A stretch of 64,000 bases of DNA from Proruminimicrobium sp964487915 (lineage in GTDB: Bacteria > Elusimicrobiota > Endomicrobiia > Endomicrobiales > Endomicrobiaceae), in the NCBI GenBank assembly GCA_964487915.1, contig CAZASN010000002.1:1-64000 (forward strand). The letters run 5' to 3'. The translations under genes were made by a program, and so were the position numbers. This document shows positions 1-9,370 of the stretch, in pieces (positions within the stretch are counted from its first letter, which is position 1; each line of letters begins with the position of its first letter). Below the pieces are notes generated by a model. It did no database searches. It had not been told where the DNA came from and saw only the letters and a program-made list of their open reading frames with translations.

Positions 1-55
1 CTATCGTTCCTACGTTTACGTGCGGTTTTGATCTATCAAATTTCTCTTTTGACAT
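1..55 (-). CDS. tuf: Elongation factor Tu, N-terminal fragment (runs off left edge)
   Basis: Only the first 18 codons are inside the window, reading MSKEKFDRSKPHVNVGTI, which is the characteristic start of bacterial EF-Tu just before its first GTP-binding motif. EF-Tu carries aminoacyl-tRNA to the ribosome. The ATG is preceded by AAGGAG about 6 bases upstream. It lies 26 bases downstream of fusA on the same strand, so the two are almost certainly cotranscribed, as in the str operon, although rpsL and rpsG are not upstream here. The rest of the gene is off the left edge. Confidence 0.9.
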   Translation of the reverse strand, partial: MSKEKFDRSKPHVNVGTI

Positions 56-81
56 CTTTTTCTCCTTTGCTAATTATAAAA

Positions 82-2157
82 TTATATTTTCTTTTCCAAA
101 ATTTTGTCTGCTATCTGCTTAGGAACTTCTTCATAGTGAGAAGGTTCCATCGTATAATTTCCTCTTCCCTGCGTCAACGAACGAAGCGTCGTAGAATAGC
201 CGAACATTTCAGACAAAGGAACCTGCGACTTAATATGCTGCACTTTGTTCCTTGAATCCATGTTCATAATTTTTCCTCTTCTTGAATTTAAATCGCCGAT
301 AACGTCTCCCATATAATCTTCGGGAACTACGACTTCGGTTTTCATTATAGGTTCAAGAATGATAGGATTTGCTTTTTTGCATGCGTCTTTAAAAGCCATT
401 GAACCGGCAATTTTAAACGCCATTTCGGAAGAGTCAACTTCGTGGAACGAACCGTCCGTCAATGTAACTCTTACGTCTACCACAGGATAACCCGCCAGTG
501 TTCCCGCAGTAAGTGCTTCTTTAATACCTTTTTCAACCGCCGGGATGTATTCTCTTGGAATTACACCTCCGACAATTTTGTTGACGAATTCAAATCCTTT
601 AGCCGCTTCAAGAGGTTCAACGGTAATGATAACATGACCGTATTGTCCTCTTCCGCCGGTCTGCCTGATGTACTTGGATTCCGCTTCAGCCGGTTTTCTG
701 ATTGTTTCTCTGTATGCAACCTGAGGTCTTCCGACGTTTGCCTGAACGTTAAATTCTCTTTTCATTCTGTCTACGAGAATTTCAAGATGAAGTTCGCCCA
801 TACCTGAAATAATGGTCTGGCCTGTTTCTTCATCAGTTCTGACGGTAAACGTAGGATCTTCTTCGGCAAGCCTGCTCAATGCGTTTGCAAGTTTTTCTTC
901 ATCCGCTTTTGATTTAGGCTCAATAGCAACCGAGATAACCGGATCCGGGAAATCCATTGATTCAAGAACTACCGGATTTGCTTCGTCGCAAAGCGTGTCG
1001 CCTGTCGTCGTATTTTTCAATCCGACTACGGCGGCAATATCGCCCGCTCTTACTTCCTTGATTTCCTCTCTGTTATTTGAATGCATTCTTACGATACGAG
1101 ATATTCTTTCCTTGTTGTTTTTACCAGGATTGAGCACGTAAGAGCCGCTGTTCAAAGTTCCGGAGTATACTCTGATGTAGGTCAGCTTTCCTATAAAAGG
1201 ATCTGCCTGTATTTTAAATGCAAGCGCCGCGAAAGGAGCATTATCGTCGGCATTTCTTGCAACTTCTTCATTAGTGTCCGGATTTACGCATTTCATGTCT
1301 TTTCTGTCAAGCGGAGATGGCAAATAATCGCATACCGCATCCAACATAGGCTGTACGCCTTTGTTTTTGAATGCAGTTCCGCATAATATAGGGATTAATT
1401 TTATTTTAAGTGTTGCTGTTCTGATTGCCTGTCTGATTTGTGCTTCGGTCGGTTCTTTTGCTTCCATGTAGCAGTTCATAACTTCTTCGCTGTAATCTGC
1501 CAGCAATTCTATCATGTGCGCTCTGTACTGCTTTGCTTTTTCTACTAAGTCTGCCGGAATGTCGGTAACGTCAAATTTTGCGCCTAACTCTTCGCCGCTC
1601 CAAATATGAGCTTTCATTTCCACCAAGTCGACTATTCCTTTAAACTCCGATTCCTGACCTACCGGAATCTGTATCGGAAGAGGCGTAGCGCCGAGTTTTT
1701 CTCTAACCTGGTCAACTACCATATAAAAATCTGCGCCTATTTTATCCATCTTATTTGAGAAAATGATTCTGGGAACATGGTACTTGTCGGCCTGTCTCCA
1801 AACCGTTTCAGACTGAGGCTCAACGCCGTTTCCTGAGTCAAATACAACAACCGCGCCGTCCAAAACTCTCAGAGATCTTTCAACTTCAGCCGTAAAGTCA
1901 ACGTGGCCGGGGGTATCTATTATGTTAAACTGCATGTCTCTCCATTTGCAGTATGTTGCGGCTGATGTTATGGTTATGCCTCTTTCTCTTTCCTGTTCCA
2001 TCCAGTCCATAGTAGCGGCGCCTTCATGAACTTCGCCTATTTTATGTGTTCTTCCCGTATAATAAAGTATTCTTTCCGTAGTGGTGGTTTTGCCTGCGTC
2101 AATGTGAGCGGCAATACCGAAATTTCTAATTTTTTCCAATGCAAATTCTCTAGCCAT
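82..2157 (-). CDS. fusA: Elongation factor G
   Basis: Translational GTPase that drives ribosomal translocation and, with RRF, ribosome recycling. At 691 residues it has the normal EF-G length. The G1 loop AHIDAGKTT lies near residue 20, DTPGHVDF (G3) near residue 80 and NKMDKIGAD (G4) near 135. The domain II to V sequence is intact, including the domain IV region around GGRGQYGHV. The start is the ATG before AREFALEK, typical for the family. It is followed by tuf 26 bases downstream. Upstream is a 280-base spacer with a consensus promoter, so fusA-tuf forms its own unit rather than following rpsL-rpsG. Confidence 0.97.
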   Translation of the reverse strand: MAREFALEKIRNFGIAAHIDAGKTTTTERILYYTGRTHKIGEVHEGAATMDWMEQERERGITITSAATYCKWRDMQFNIIDTPGHVDFTAEVERSLRVLDGAVVVFDSGNGVEPQSETVWRQADKYHVPRIIFSNKMDKIGADFYMVVDQVREKLGATPLPIQIPVGQESEFKGIVDLVEMKAHIWSGEELGAKFDVTDIPADLVEKAKQYRAHMIELLADYSEEVMNCYMEAKEPTEAQIRQAIRTATLKIKLIPILCGTAFKNKGVQPMLDAVCDYLPSPLDRKDMKCVNPDTNEEVARNADDNAPFAALAFKIQADPFIGKLTYIRVYSGTLNSGSYVLNPGKNNKERISRIVRMHSNNREEIKEVRAGDIAAVVGLKNTTTGDTLCDEANPVVLESMDFPDPVISVAIEPKSKADEEKLANALSRLAEEDPTFTVRTDEETGQTIISGMGELHLEILVDRMKREFNVQANVGRPQVAYRETIRKPAEAESKYIRQTGGRGQYGHVIITVEPLEAAKGFEFVNKIVGGVIPREYIPAVEKGIKEALTAGTLAGYPVVDVRVTLTDGSFHEVDSSEMAFKIAGSMAFKDACKKANPIILEPIMKTEVVVPEDYMGDVIGDLNSRRGKIMNMDSRNKVQHIKSQVPLSEMFGYSTTLRSLTQGRGNYTMEPSHYEEVPKQIADKILEKKI

Positions 2158-2236
2158 GTGTTTTCCTCAAAAAGTTATTGTCAACCTTTTAAACGGTTGC
2201 GTTTTAAAAACATAAACAGTAAAAAAAACATAAACG

Positions 2237-2259
2237 CATATTTTTTACGTAAATATGCA
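2237..2259. repeat. Inverted repeat in the fusA leader
   Basis: GCATATTT and AAATATGC form perfect 8-base arms around the 7-base loop TTTACGT. The repeat lies inside the predicted roughly 190-base untranslated leader of fusA. It is AT-rich and has no adjacent U-run in the right place for a strong terminator. It may be a leader hairpin or simply AT-rich symmetry. Confidence 0.35.
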
Positions 2260-2353
2260 TTATTTTTTTACGTGTCAATAGTAAAAAAATACATCTTTCC
2301 TACATAATCCCCGCTATAAAAACAGCGACGATATAATGTAGACAAGTTTGTGA

Positions 2354-2382
2354 ATTATACATTATTCGCGTTTTAATGTCAA
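2354..2382 (-). promoter_or_regulatory. Sigma-70 promoter for fusA-tuf
   Basis: On the minus strand the sequence reads TTGACA, 17 bases, TATAAT, a perfect match to the vegetative consensus. It lies between the end of ilvD and fusA and predicts a leader of about 190 bases before the fusA ATG at 2157. It gives the translation-factor genes their own strong start, separate from the long biosynthetic operon upstream. Confidence 0.75.
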
Positions 2383-2437
2383 TAGCATCCGGCAAATCAC
2401 GGAAAACAGCGCGAAAATATAATCCGTTTAATTTTAT

Positions 2438-4087
2438 TTATTTCAAAACCGCTCCGGTTGATGCCGAAGTAACGAGTCTTGAATATCTGTTAAGCCAGCC
2501 GGTTTTTATTTTAGGCTCGGGCTTTTTCCAAGTTTTAAATCTTTTGTCTATTTCCTCTTTTGTAAGTTTAACGTTTATCTTTCTTTCAGGTATATTTATA
2601 TCTATTGTATCGCCGTCTTTTATAACCGCTATTACGCCGCCTTCCATGGCTTCGGGAGAAACGTGGCCTATGCACGGACCTCTTGTTCCGCCGGAAAATC
2701 TTCCGTCGGTAATAAGAGCGACAGAATCGGAAAGGCCCATACCGTGTATCATACTGGTAGGCGCAAGCATTTCTCTCATGCCGGGGCCGCCTTTCGGGCC
2801 TTCATATCTTATAACGACAACGTCGCCTTTTTTTATTTTTCCCGACATTATCGCGTTCATGGCGAGTTCTTCGCTGTTAAAAACTTTTGCTTTGCCGGTA
2901 AATTTTTTCATTTTTTCGCTGACGGCAGCCTGCTTTACAACGGACCCGTCAGGAGCGATATTTCCGGTTAATATGGCAATTCCGCCTTCTTTATGATACG
3001 GATTTTTTTCTCTTATTACGTCCGTATCCAAAACCTGCGATTTTTTTGCTATATCTTTTATGTTCAATCCCGAAACAGTTTTGTTCGGAATAAGTTTTGC
3101 TTTAACGGCCGACAACACGGCCGGAATACCTCCGGCGTTTTCAAGATCTTCCATATAATGATCTCCGGCCGGTTCAAGTAAAGTTATATGATTTACCTGC
3201 CTTGATATTTTGTCAAACAAATCAAGTTTAAAATCAACTTTCGCCTCATGCGCTATCGCCGGAAGATGCAGAACGGTGTTTGAAGACCCGCCCAAAGCCA
3301 TATCAACGACTATAGCGTTATGCAAAGAATTTTTATTTATAATTGATCTTGGAGTTATATTCTTTTTTACAAGCTCAACAACCTGAATTCCGGATTCATA
3401 AGCTATTCTTCTTTTTTTCGCCGATACCGCCGGCGCCGTAGCGCAGCCCGGCATTGACATTCCCATTGTTTCTGTAAGACACGCCATCGTATTTGCGGTA
3501 TAAAGGCCCTGGCATGAACCTGCTCCGGGACAGGCGCACATTTCAAGTTCTTCAAGTTCTTTAAGATTTATTTTTTTGCTCTGGTACAACCCCACAGCTT
3601 CAAAAGTATCTCTCACAAAAGAACGTCTCTTTTTATTATAAAAACCGGTAAGCATCGGGCCTGCCGTAACCACTATTGAAGGAATATTTAAACGCGACGC
3701 GGCCATAAGCATGCCGGGCGTAATTTTATCGCAGTTTGTAAGAAGAACAAGTCCGTCAAGGCAGTGGGCGTTTGCGACCGATTCTATCATATCGCATATA
3801 AGTTCCCTTGACGCAAGCGAATAATGCATTCCGGCATGTCCCATTGCAATACCGTCGCATATAGCGGGAGTTCCGAATATAAAAGGTACTCCGCCGCCTG
3901 CGGCAATTCCTCTTTCTATAAATCTTTCAAGATCTCTCATCCCTATATGGCCGGGGACCAAATCAGTAAAAGAAGAAGCTATTCCTATGTAAGGTTTGTT
4001 TTTATCTTTCGGACTTATGCCTGTAGCATATACCAACGATCTGTTGGGAGCTCTGTTTGCGCCGCATTTTATCGTATTGCTTTTCAT
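2438..4087 (-). CDS. ilvD: Dihydroxy-acid dehydratase
   Basis: Dehydrates 2,3-dihydroxy-isovalerate and 2,3-dihydroxy-3-methylvalerate in valine and isoleucine synthesis, using an Fe-S cluster. Cluster-ligand motifs are visible as LLTNCDKITPGM (near residue 120) and CACPGAGSCQG (near 190). The C-terminal GRFSGGTRGPCIGHVSPEA signature is intact. I chose the ATG at 4087, which has AGGTGA 5 bases upstream. A GTG at 4096 would also be in frame but has no ribosome site and overlaps the stop of the preceding TPR gene. Together with cimA just upstream it supplies the isoleucine pathway from citramalate. It appears to be the last gene of the long operon starting at thiE. Confidence 0.95.
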   Translation of the reverse strand: MKSNTIKCGANRAPNRSLVYATGISPKDKNKPYIGIASSFTDLVPGHIGMRDLERFIERGIAAGGGVPFIFGTPAICDGIAMGHAGMHYSLASRELICDMIESVANAHCLDGLVLLTNCDKITPGMLMAASRLNIPSIVVTAGPMLTGFYNKKRRSFVRDTFEAVGLYQSKKINLKELEELEMCACPGAGSCQGLYTANTMACLTETMGMSMPGCATAPAVSAKKRRIAYESGIQVVELVKKNITPRSIINKNSLHNAIVVDMALGGSSNTVLHLPAIAHEAKVDFKLDLFDKISRQVNHITLLEPAGDHYMEDLENAGGIPAVLSAVKAKLIPNKTVSGLNIKDIAKKSQVLDTDVIREKNPYHKEGGIAILTGNIAPDGSVVKQAAVSEKMKKFTGKAKVFNSEELAMNAIMSGKIKKGDVVVIRYEGPKGGPGMREMLAPTSMIHGMGLSDSVALITDGRFSGGTRGPCIGHVSPEAMEGGVIAVIKDGDTIDINIPERKINVKLTKEEIDKRFKTWKKPEPKIKTGWLNRYSRLVTSASTGAVLK

Positions 4088-4092
4088 TTGAA

Positions 4093-4725
4093 TCACCTTT
4101 TTTTCTTTAAAGAATTATAGTAGTTTTTTATTTCTTCTGAAGCGTCCAGCCTCATCGCTTGCCGGCACATTTCCAACGCTTTATCTCTTTTTTCCATCGC
4201 TTCAAGACATACCGCATATCTGAAATACGCAAGAGCCAGCATTTGATTATTTTTCACGGCGCTTTCTCTTTCAGTGACAAATTCATAAAATTCTATGGCT
4301 TTGCGGTAATTTTTTACTATGAAATTATAATCGCCCATTCCCATATTTGCTTCAACTGAATTTACCTTTCTTCTCCATGAATCGGTATATATATCTTCAA
4401 CCCTGCTTATATCTCCTATTCTGAGATAAAAAGCTCCTATGTCATAAGCCAGCTGCGGATCCGAGGTTCTTGCAAGAACTGTTTCATAACATTCTTTTGC
4501 CTTACTTATATCGCCTCTTTCTTCATAGATTCTGCCCATCTGAAACATCGCGTGTGGATCGTCATTTTTATATCTTACGGCTTCTTTAAAACATTCTAAC
4601 GCCAGATCATTATCGCCTATTTTTTGCGCAGCTGCCGCATCTTCTACACATGACTGGTAATTTTTAGCTCCGGCATATCCGCAAAAACAAAATAACGCAA
4701 TAATCAATACCGCTATTTTTTTCAT
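4093..4725 (-). CDS. Exported TPR protein
   Basis: 210 residues beginning with a clear signal peptide (hydrophobic stretch AVLIIALFCFCGYAGA, likely cut after AGA). The rest is a run of tetratricopeptide-like helices, for example the segment HAMFQMGRIYEERGDISKAK near residue 60, with further repeats to the C-terminus. TPRs bind proteins or peptides, and no catalytic motif is seen. Its ATG overlaps the stop of cimA by 4 bases, so it is translationally coupled between cimA and ilvD. That is an odd position for a periplasmic scaffold, and its role is unknown. Confidence 0.75.
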   Translation of the reverse strand: MKKIAVLIIALFCFCGYAGAKNYQSCVEDAAAAQKIGDNDLALECFKEAVRYKNDDPHAMFQMGRIYEERGDISKAKECYETVLARTSDPQLAYDIGAFYLRIGDISRVEDIYTDSWRRKVNSVEANMGMGDYNFIVKNYRKAIEFYEFVTERESAVKNNQMLALAYFRYAVCLEAMEKRDKALEMCRQAMRLDASEEIKNYYNSLKKKR

Positions 4726-6299
4726 TTTTCGCCCTCTATTTTGTTTTTTAACAGTTTATATTCAACAGAATCGGCCAGCGCCTGCCAGCTTGCGTCTATT
4801 ATATTTTCGCTTACGCCTATTGTTCCCCACGTATGTTTGCGGTCTTTTGACTCTATAAGAACTCTTACGCTTGCCGAAGTATCGGCATCGCTGTTTATAA
4901 CGCGGACTTTAAAATCAATAAGCAGAACGTCTTTGATTTCAGGATAAAACTTAACCAATGCTTTTCTTAAACATTGGTCTAAAGCATTAACGGGACCGTC
5001 TCCTTCAGCCACCGTATGTTCTTCCCTGCCGTTTACGTCAAGTTTAACTGTAGCCTCCGAAACTATCTTTCCGTTATTGTTTTTTTCAACTATGACTCTG
5101 TATCCTTTTAAAGTAAAAAAATTATCGTAATGTTTTTCTATTTTTTTAGTTAAAACAAAAAACGAACCGTCGGCATTTTCATACTGATAGCCCTGATTTT
5201 CTTTTTCTTTTACCGCTTTTATAACTTCTTTAATTTTTTCCGATTTGCCGTCAATGCCGATCTGCAATTCGCCGGCTTTTGATATTATATTGCTCTTGCC
5301 GGACAGATCGCTTACAAGAATTCTTCTTGCGTTGCCGACCTCTTTGGGATTTATATGCTCGTATGTCTTAGAATTTTTTTCTATGGCGCTTACATGAATT
5401 CCGGCTTTATGCGCAAACGCGTTATTGCCTACGTACGGCAGCGAATCGTTTGGAATTAAATTGGCTATTTCATAAACATATCTTGAAAGTTCTGTTAATT
5501 TTTCCAAATTTTTAGCGGGAACGCACTGATATCCTCTTTTTAACTGCAAAGAAGGAATTATTGAACATAAATTGGCATTGCCGCATCTTTCGCCAAGCCC
5601 GTTTATCGTTCCCTGAACCATTTCGCATCCTGATTCCACGGCTATAAGAGAATTAGCCGTAGCGCACCCGGAATCGTTATGAGTGTGAATTCCGAATTTT
5701 GAACACGGGAATTTTTCCTTTATCTCTTTGACTATTCTCTGAACATCGGTCGGAAGCATTCCGCCGTTTGTTTCGCATAAACAAATGATTTCCGCTCCGG
5801 CTTTTACCGCGGCTTCAATTGTTTTTACGGCATATTCCGGATTATTCAGATAACCGTCAAAAAAATGTTCGGCGTCGTAAACAACCTCTATATTCTTTGA
5901 TTTCAAATATGATATTGTATCGGAAATCATATTTAAATTTTCCGCCGGCGTCGTATTAAGCGCATGCGTAACATGAAAATCCCATGTTTTGCCGAATATA
6001 CAGGCGCATTTGACGCCGGCGCTTATTATTTTATTTATATTTGCGTCGTCTTTTGCTTTTATATTTTTTCTTCTGGTTGAGCTGAACGCGACTAATTTTG
6101 AATTTTTTAATTTATTTTTTGCCAATTTAAAAAATTCTTCGTCTTTCGGATTTGAACCCGGCCATCCGCCTTCAATATAGGATACGCCGAAATCATCCAA
6201 AGCCGATGCTATTTTCAGTTTATCCTCAACTGAAAACGATATTCCGGCTCCCTGCGAACCGTCTCTTAATGTCGTGTCAAATATTGATATTTTTTTCAT
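4722..6299 (-). CDS. cimA: (R)-citramalate synthase
   Basis: Condenses pyruvate and acetyl-CoA to citramalate, the entry to threonine-independent isoleucine synthesis. It belongs to the LeuA/HMG-CoA-lyase TIM-barrel family. The N-terminal DTTLRDGSQGAGISFS gives the catalytic Arg-Asp. HTHNDSGCATANS near residue 205 gives the metal-binding HxH. NGLGERCGNANL follows near 235. Residues from about 390 to 525 form the LeuA-type allosteric dimer domain. The 525-residue length and DGSQGAG pattern fit the long CimA type better than 2-isopropylmalate synthase or homocitrate synthase. It is coupled to a TPR gene and then ilvD, which supports the isoleucine role. Confidence 0.88.
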   Translation of the reverse strand: MKKISIFDTTLRDGSQGAGISFSVEDKLKIASALDDFGVSYIEGGWPGSNPKDEEFFKLAKNKLKNSKLVAFSSTRRKNIKAKDDANINKIISAGVKCACIFGKTWDFHVTHALNTTPAENLNMISDTISYLKSKNIEVVYDAEHFFDGYLNNPEYAVKTIEAAVKAGAEIICLCETNGGMLPTDVQRIVKEIKEKFPCSKFGIHTHNDSGCATANSLIAVESGCEMVQGTINGLGERCGNANLCSIIPSLQLKRGYQCVPAKNLEKLTELSRYVYEIANLIPNDSLPYVGNNAFAHKAGIHVSAIEKNSKTYEHINPKEVGNARRILVSDLSGKSNIISKAGELQIGIDGKSEKIKEVIKAVKEKENQGYQYENADGSFFVLTKKIEKHYDNFFTLKGYRVIVEKNNNGKIVSEATVKLDVNGREEHTVAEGDGPVNALDQCLRKALVKFYPEIKDVLLIDFKVRVINSDADTSASVRVLIESKDRKHTWGTIGVSENIIDASWQALADSVEYKLLKNKIEGEK

Positions 6300-6307
6300 T
6301 CTTATTT

Positions 6308-6748
6308 TTATTCTTTAGGCAGCTTCTCATACTCGGCCATATCTCTTTTAGCTTCTTCCGTTTTTCCCAATTTTGCATACAAATTGGCTCTCCACTGATA
6401 ATAAAAACCTCTTTTATCCTTTTCTATCGCTTTTGTTAAATCAGTTAAAGCTCCCTGCAAATCGCCGATCGCTTCTTTTGCTCTGCCCAAATCAGCTCTG
6501 ACATGAGATGTTTCTCTTATTTCCAATGATTTTGTAAAATCTGCAATTGCGCCTTTAAAATCACTCTTGTCAAATTTCGCTTTACCGCTTTCAAATAAAA
6601 CCTGAGGATCTACAATTGCGTTGTCTTGAACTTGTGTATTTTCAACTTTTTGTTCTTGTTGCCCCGTATTTTCATTAGTGTCAACAGGTTTCTGGCATGC
6701 ACAAACAAAAAAAACAAAACAAATTACTGCGAATAAACTTTTTTTCAT
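6308..6748 (-). CDS. TPR lipoprotein
   Basis: 146 residues. A short hydrophobic N-terminus ends in the lipobox-like VCAC (Cys near residue 18), predicting a lipid-anchored periplasmic protein. A low-complexity Gln/Glu/Asn linker follows. Then come about three TPR units with the repeated pattern GDLQGALTDLTKAIEKD. AAGGAG precedes the ATG. It is the third of three consecutive TPR lipoproteins that share the A-x-x-D-x-x-K-A-I signature and probably arose by duplication. Function unknown. Confidence 0.72.
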   Translation of the reverse strand: MKKSLFAVICFVFFVCACQKPVDTNENTGQQEQKVENTQVQDNAIVDPQVLFESGKAKFDKSDFKGAIADFTKSLEIRETSHVRADLGRAKEAIGDLQGALTDLTKAIEKDKRGFYYQWRANLYAKLGKTEEAKRDMAEYEKLPKE

Positions 6749-6799
6749 TTTTGACTCCTTTTGATTTAATTAACCCTTTCGTTCTCCCAAAAGCAAGTT

Positions 6800-7225
6800 C
6801 TATCCTAAATTTTTCATTAATTCCTTTGCTTTCTTAAAATCAGTTTCCATCGCCTCATTTTCATTCAAACTTCTGTAAGTTTCTGCACGCCACATATAAA
6901 AATCAGAAACATCATTTTTAAGTTTTATCGCTTTATTTAAATCTGCCAGTGCGCCTTCAATGTCTCCGATATTATACTTCGCCAATCCGCGAAACCCGTA
7001 TGCATATGCATTCTCGCCAAGTTCTTCTATAGCTTTTGAAAAACATTTTTCCGCTTGTTTAAAATTGCCGGCTTTCATATTAGCGTGGCCATTATCTATT
7101 GATTTATTTCCAACCACATAATAATCAAGCCTGTTGCTGTCAAATGATTCTTCATTGCCGTATCTTTCATCAACGCTGCAGCCAGCGCATAAAAAGAATA
7201 CGAATAAAAAAAATATAGATTTCAC
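6800..7225 (-). CDS. TPR lipoprotein
   Basis: Small lipoprotein with lipobox LCAGC and three TPR-like units (AEKCFSKAIEELGENAYA, IEGALADLNKAIKL and a C-terminal unit). Start choice is uncertain. I prefer the GTG at 7225 because AGAGG sits 7 bases upstream and it yields a classical 16-residue lipoprotein signal. The ATG at 7231 has the same ribosome site only 1 to 2 bases away. An ATG at 7270 overlaps the end of the upstream TPR gene and adds a charged extension. It is the middle member of the lipoprotein trio and its function is unknown. Confidence 0.68.
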   Translation of the reverse strand: MKSIFFLFVFFLCAGCSVDERYGNEESFDSNRLDYYVVGNKSIDNGHANMKAGNFKQAEKCFSKAIEELGENAYAYGFRGLAKYNIGDIEGALADLNKAIKLKNDVSDFYMWRAETYRSLNENEAMETDFKKAKELMKNLG

Positions 7226-7256
7226 AAACATACCTCTTAAACCATATTTTTCAAAA

Positions 7257-8111
7257 TCATTTTTTGTCAAGTTTTTTATACCCCTGTTTTTGATTTTCCA
7301 AATCTCTTACTTGATCCTGAAGCCCTACGTATTGGCTTTTATCATTTTTGCTTAAAAAATCATTTAGCAATGCTATTGCCGCATCAATATCTTTAATAGA
7401 ACCCTGAGTATCGTTCAAATCTTTTTTTATGTTAGCTCTTACCGAATAAAATCCAGCTATTTGGTCCAATTGTATATTTTTTTCATTTTTCCCTGACTGA
7501 TTTAATGTTTCTGAAATCGTTAAAGCTTTATTTATATCATCAAGAGCTTTTGATTTATTATTAAGGTCATATTTTATTATGGCGCTGAACCAGTAGTATA
7601 AAGCCATATCCGCCTTTAATGCCGATTTTTCACCGTGCTGCAAAGCCGTATTGATATTTTCCAAAGCTCCTTTTAAATTCCCTCTTGCTTTTTCTATTTG
7701 GGATATAATGAAATAAGTCCAGCTTTCATCGTAGTTATCATTCAAAAACAATGATGATTCTGCGTCTTTCAAAGCCGCGTCAAAACTTCCTAATGCATAC
7801 TGTATTTCAGCTCTCAAAAGGTAATAATGAGTCGTTTCAGATATAGCAAGAGCTTTATTTATATCATCCAAAGCTTCTTTAGGCTGATTATCTTGAAATT
7901 TTACTCTCGCTAAGTTAAAAAATGCGTCTGCGTCTTCAGGACTTTGTTCAGCCGCTTTATTAAAATCTTTTAAAGCTCCTTTAAAATCCCCCTGTTGCAT
8001 TTTTTCAACGCCCGAAAGACTTGGATTATTATTGGCAGTATCGGTATCTTTCTTGCCGCAAGCACCTAAAAATAACAAAAAAATAAACAATAATGCGATT
8101 TTTTGTTTCAT
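7257..8111 (-). CDS. TPR lipoprotein, larger member of trio
   Basis: 284 residues. The N-terminal signal ends in the lipobox LGAC (Cys near 18), then a Lys/Asp/Asn linker. Six or more TPR units follow, several with the exact phrase ALDDINKAL, so the repeats are themselves recently amplified. It lies 14 bases downstream of lysC on the same strand and precedes the two smaller TPR lipoproteins. TPR lipoproteins often act in outer-membrane or cell-wall assembly, but nothing here shows a partner. Confidence 0.75.
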   Translation of the reverse strand: MKQKIALLFIFLLFLGACGKKDTDTANNNPSLSGVEKMQQGDFKGALKDFNKAAEQSPEDADAFFNLARVKFQDNQPKEALDDINKALAISETTHYYLLRAEIQYALGSFDAALKDAESSLFLNDNYDESWTYFIISQIEKARGNLKGALENINTALQHGEKSALKADMALYYWFSAIIKYDLNNKSKALDDINKALTISETLNQSGKNEKNIQLDQIAGFYSVRANIKKDLNDTQGSIKDIDAAIALLNDFLSKNDKSQYVGLQDQVRDLENQKQGYKKLDKK

Positions 8112-8125
8112 TCTAATCCTCCTGC

Positions 8126-9355
8126 CTACTTTTTATTCAGTTTAAAACCTTTATGAAGTTCGTTTACGGCTTTTGCCAAATCGGCTTCGTCAACAACGCA
8201 TGAAACTTTAATTTCGCTGGTTGAAATCATTTCAATGTTAATTTTATTTTTTGCAAGTATTTCAAACATTTTTGAAGCAACGCCTGCGTGGCTTTTCATT
8301 CCGACGCCGACAACGGATACTTTTGCGACGTGTTCGTCGCACGACAAAGAACTTGCTTTTAATTCCTTTGCCAATTCTTCAATTTTAGACTGCGTTCTTT
8401 TCAAATCGGCTTTGCTGACCGTAAATGAAATATCGTTTTTCTTGTCCAAAGCCGCCGACTGTATAATCATATCAACGTTTATTCCCAATTTCGCGAGACT
8501 CCCAAAAACTTTTGCGGCAATGCCCGGAACGTCCGGAACGTCTATAAGCGAGAATTTTACTTGATTTTTGTCAAATGTTACCGCTGAAACCATTAATGCT
8601 TCCATTTTTTTTCTCCCTATTTTTTCTTCACTGACTATATATGTTCCTTCTTTTCCGGAAAAAGTTGATCTTACGTGTATTTCTATGCCGTATTTCATTG
8701 CGACTTCAATGCTTCTGGCCTGCATAACCTGAGCGCCGGAACCCGCCATTTCAAGCATTTCTTCGTAAGATATAAGATCTATTTTTCTCGCTTCTTTTTC
8801 TACTCTCGGGTCTGTCGTATAAACTCCGTCAACATCCGTATAAATCTCGCATACGTCGGCTTTCATTGCGGCTGCCAAAGCTACGGCCGTCAAATCGGAT
8901 CCGCCTCTTCCCAGCGTCGCAATGTCTCCTTTCGGATTTAATCCCTGAAAACCGGCTACTACGACAATATTGCCTTTATCTAAAAATGAAAATATTTTTT
9001 TCGGAACGATTTTCGTAACTCTTGCTTTGGAATGTTCCAAATCGGCATAAATACCTGCCTGCGGGCCGGTTAAAGCTACCGCGTTTTCTCCCTGAGACTG
9101 AATCGTCATGGCAAGCAAAGATATTGAAACCTGTTCGCCTGTCGCAAGAAGCATATCCATTTCTCTGGGATTGGGATCGGACGTAATTTTTTCCGACATA
9201 GTAATTAAATCGTCCGTCGTATCGCCCGGAGCCGAAACGACAACCACAACTTTATTTCCTTTCTTTTTTTTGTCAATTACCCTGCTTGCAACCAGCTTCA
9301 TTTTATCGCTGTCTGCCACCGACGAACCGCCGAATTTCATAACCACTAATGCCAT
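8126..9355 (-). CDS. lysC: Aspartate kinase
   Basis: Phosphorylates aspartate, the committed step to lysine, threonine and methionine. 409 residues, normal for the monofunctional LysC class. The kinase domain has VMKFGGSSVA at the start and GRGGSDLTAVALAAAMKAD near 150. Two C-terminal ACT domains (about residues 265 to 400) normally give feedback inhibition by lysine and/or threonine. It lies 15 bases after thrB, in an operon that also holds thiamine genes. The partner enzyme hom is elsewhere in this window, and asd and thrC are not present. Confidence 0.95.
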   Translation of the reverse strand: MALVVMKFGGSSVADSDKMKLVASRVIDKKKKGNKVVVVVSAPGDTTDDLITMSEKITSDPNPREMDMLLATGEQVSISLLAMTIQSQGENAVALTGPQAGIYADLEHSKARVTKIVPKKIFSFLDKGNIVVVAGFQGLNPKGDIATLGRGGSDLTAVALAAAMKADVCEIYTDVDGVYTTDPRVEKEARKIDLISYEEMLEMAGSGAQVMQARSIEVAMKYGIEIHVRSTFSGKEGTYIVSEEKIGRKKMEALMVSAVTFDKNQVKFSLIDVPDVPGIAAKVFGSLAKLGINVDMIIQSAALDKKNDISFTVSKADLKRTQSKIEELAKELKASSLSCDEHVAKVSVVGVGMKSHAGVASKMFEILAKNKINIEMISTSEIKVSCVVDEADLAKAVNELHKGFKLNKK

Positions 9356-9370
9356 AATCTTATTCTCCAG

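Noticed and set aside
442..1386. Open frames opposite fusA (and many similar ones opposite other genes)
   Set aside because: They mirror conserved genes, lack ribosome sites and have no recognisable domains.
7226..7270. Longer N-terminus for the middle TPR lipoprotein
   Set aside because: It overlaps the upstream gene, lacks a ribosome site and would place charged residues before the lipoprotein signal.
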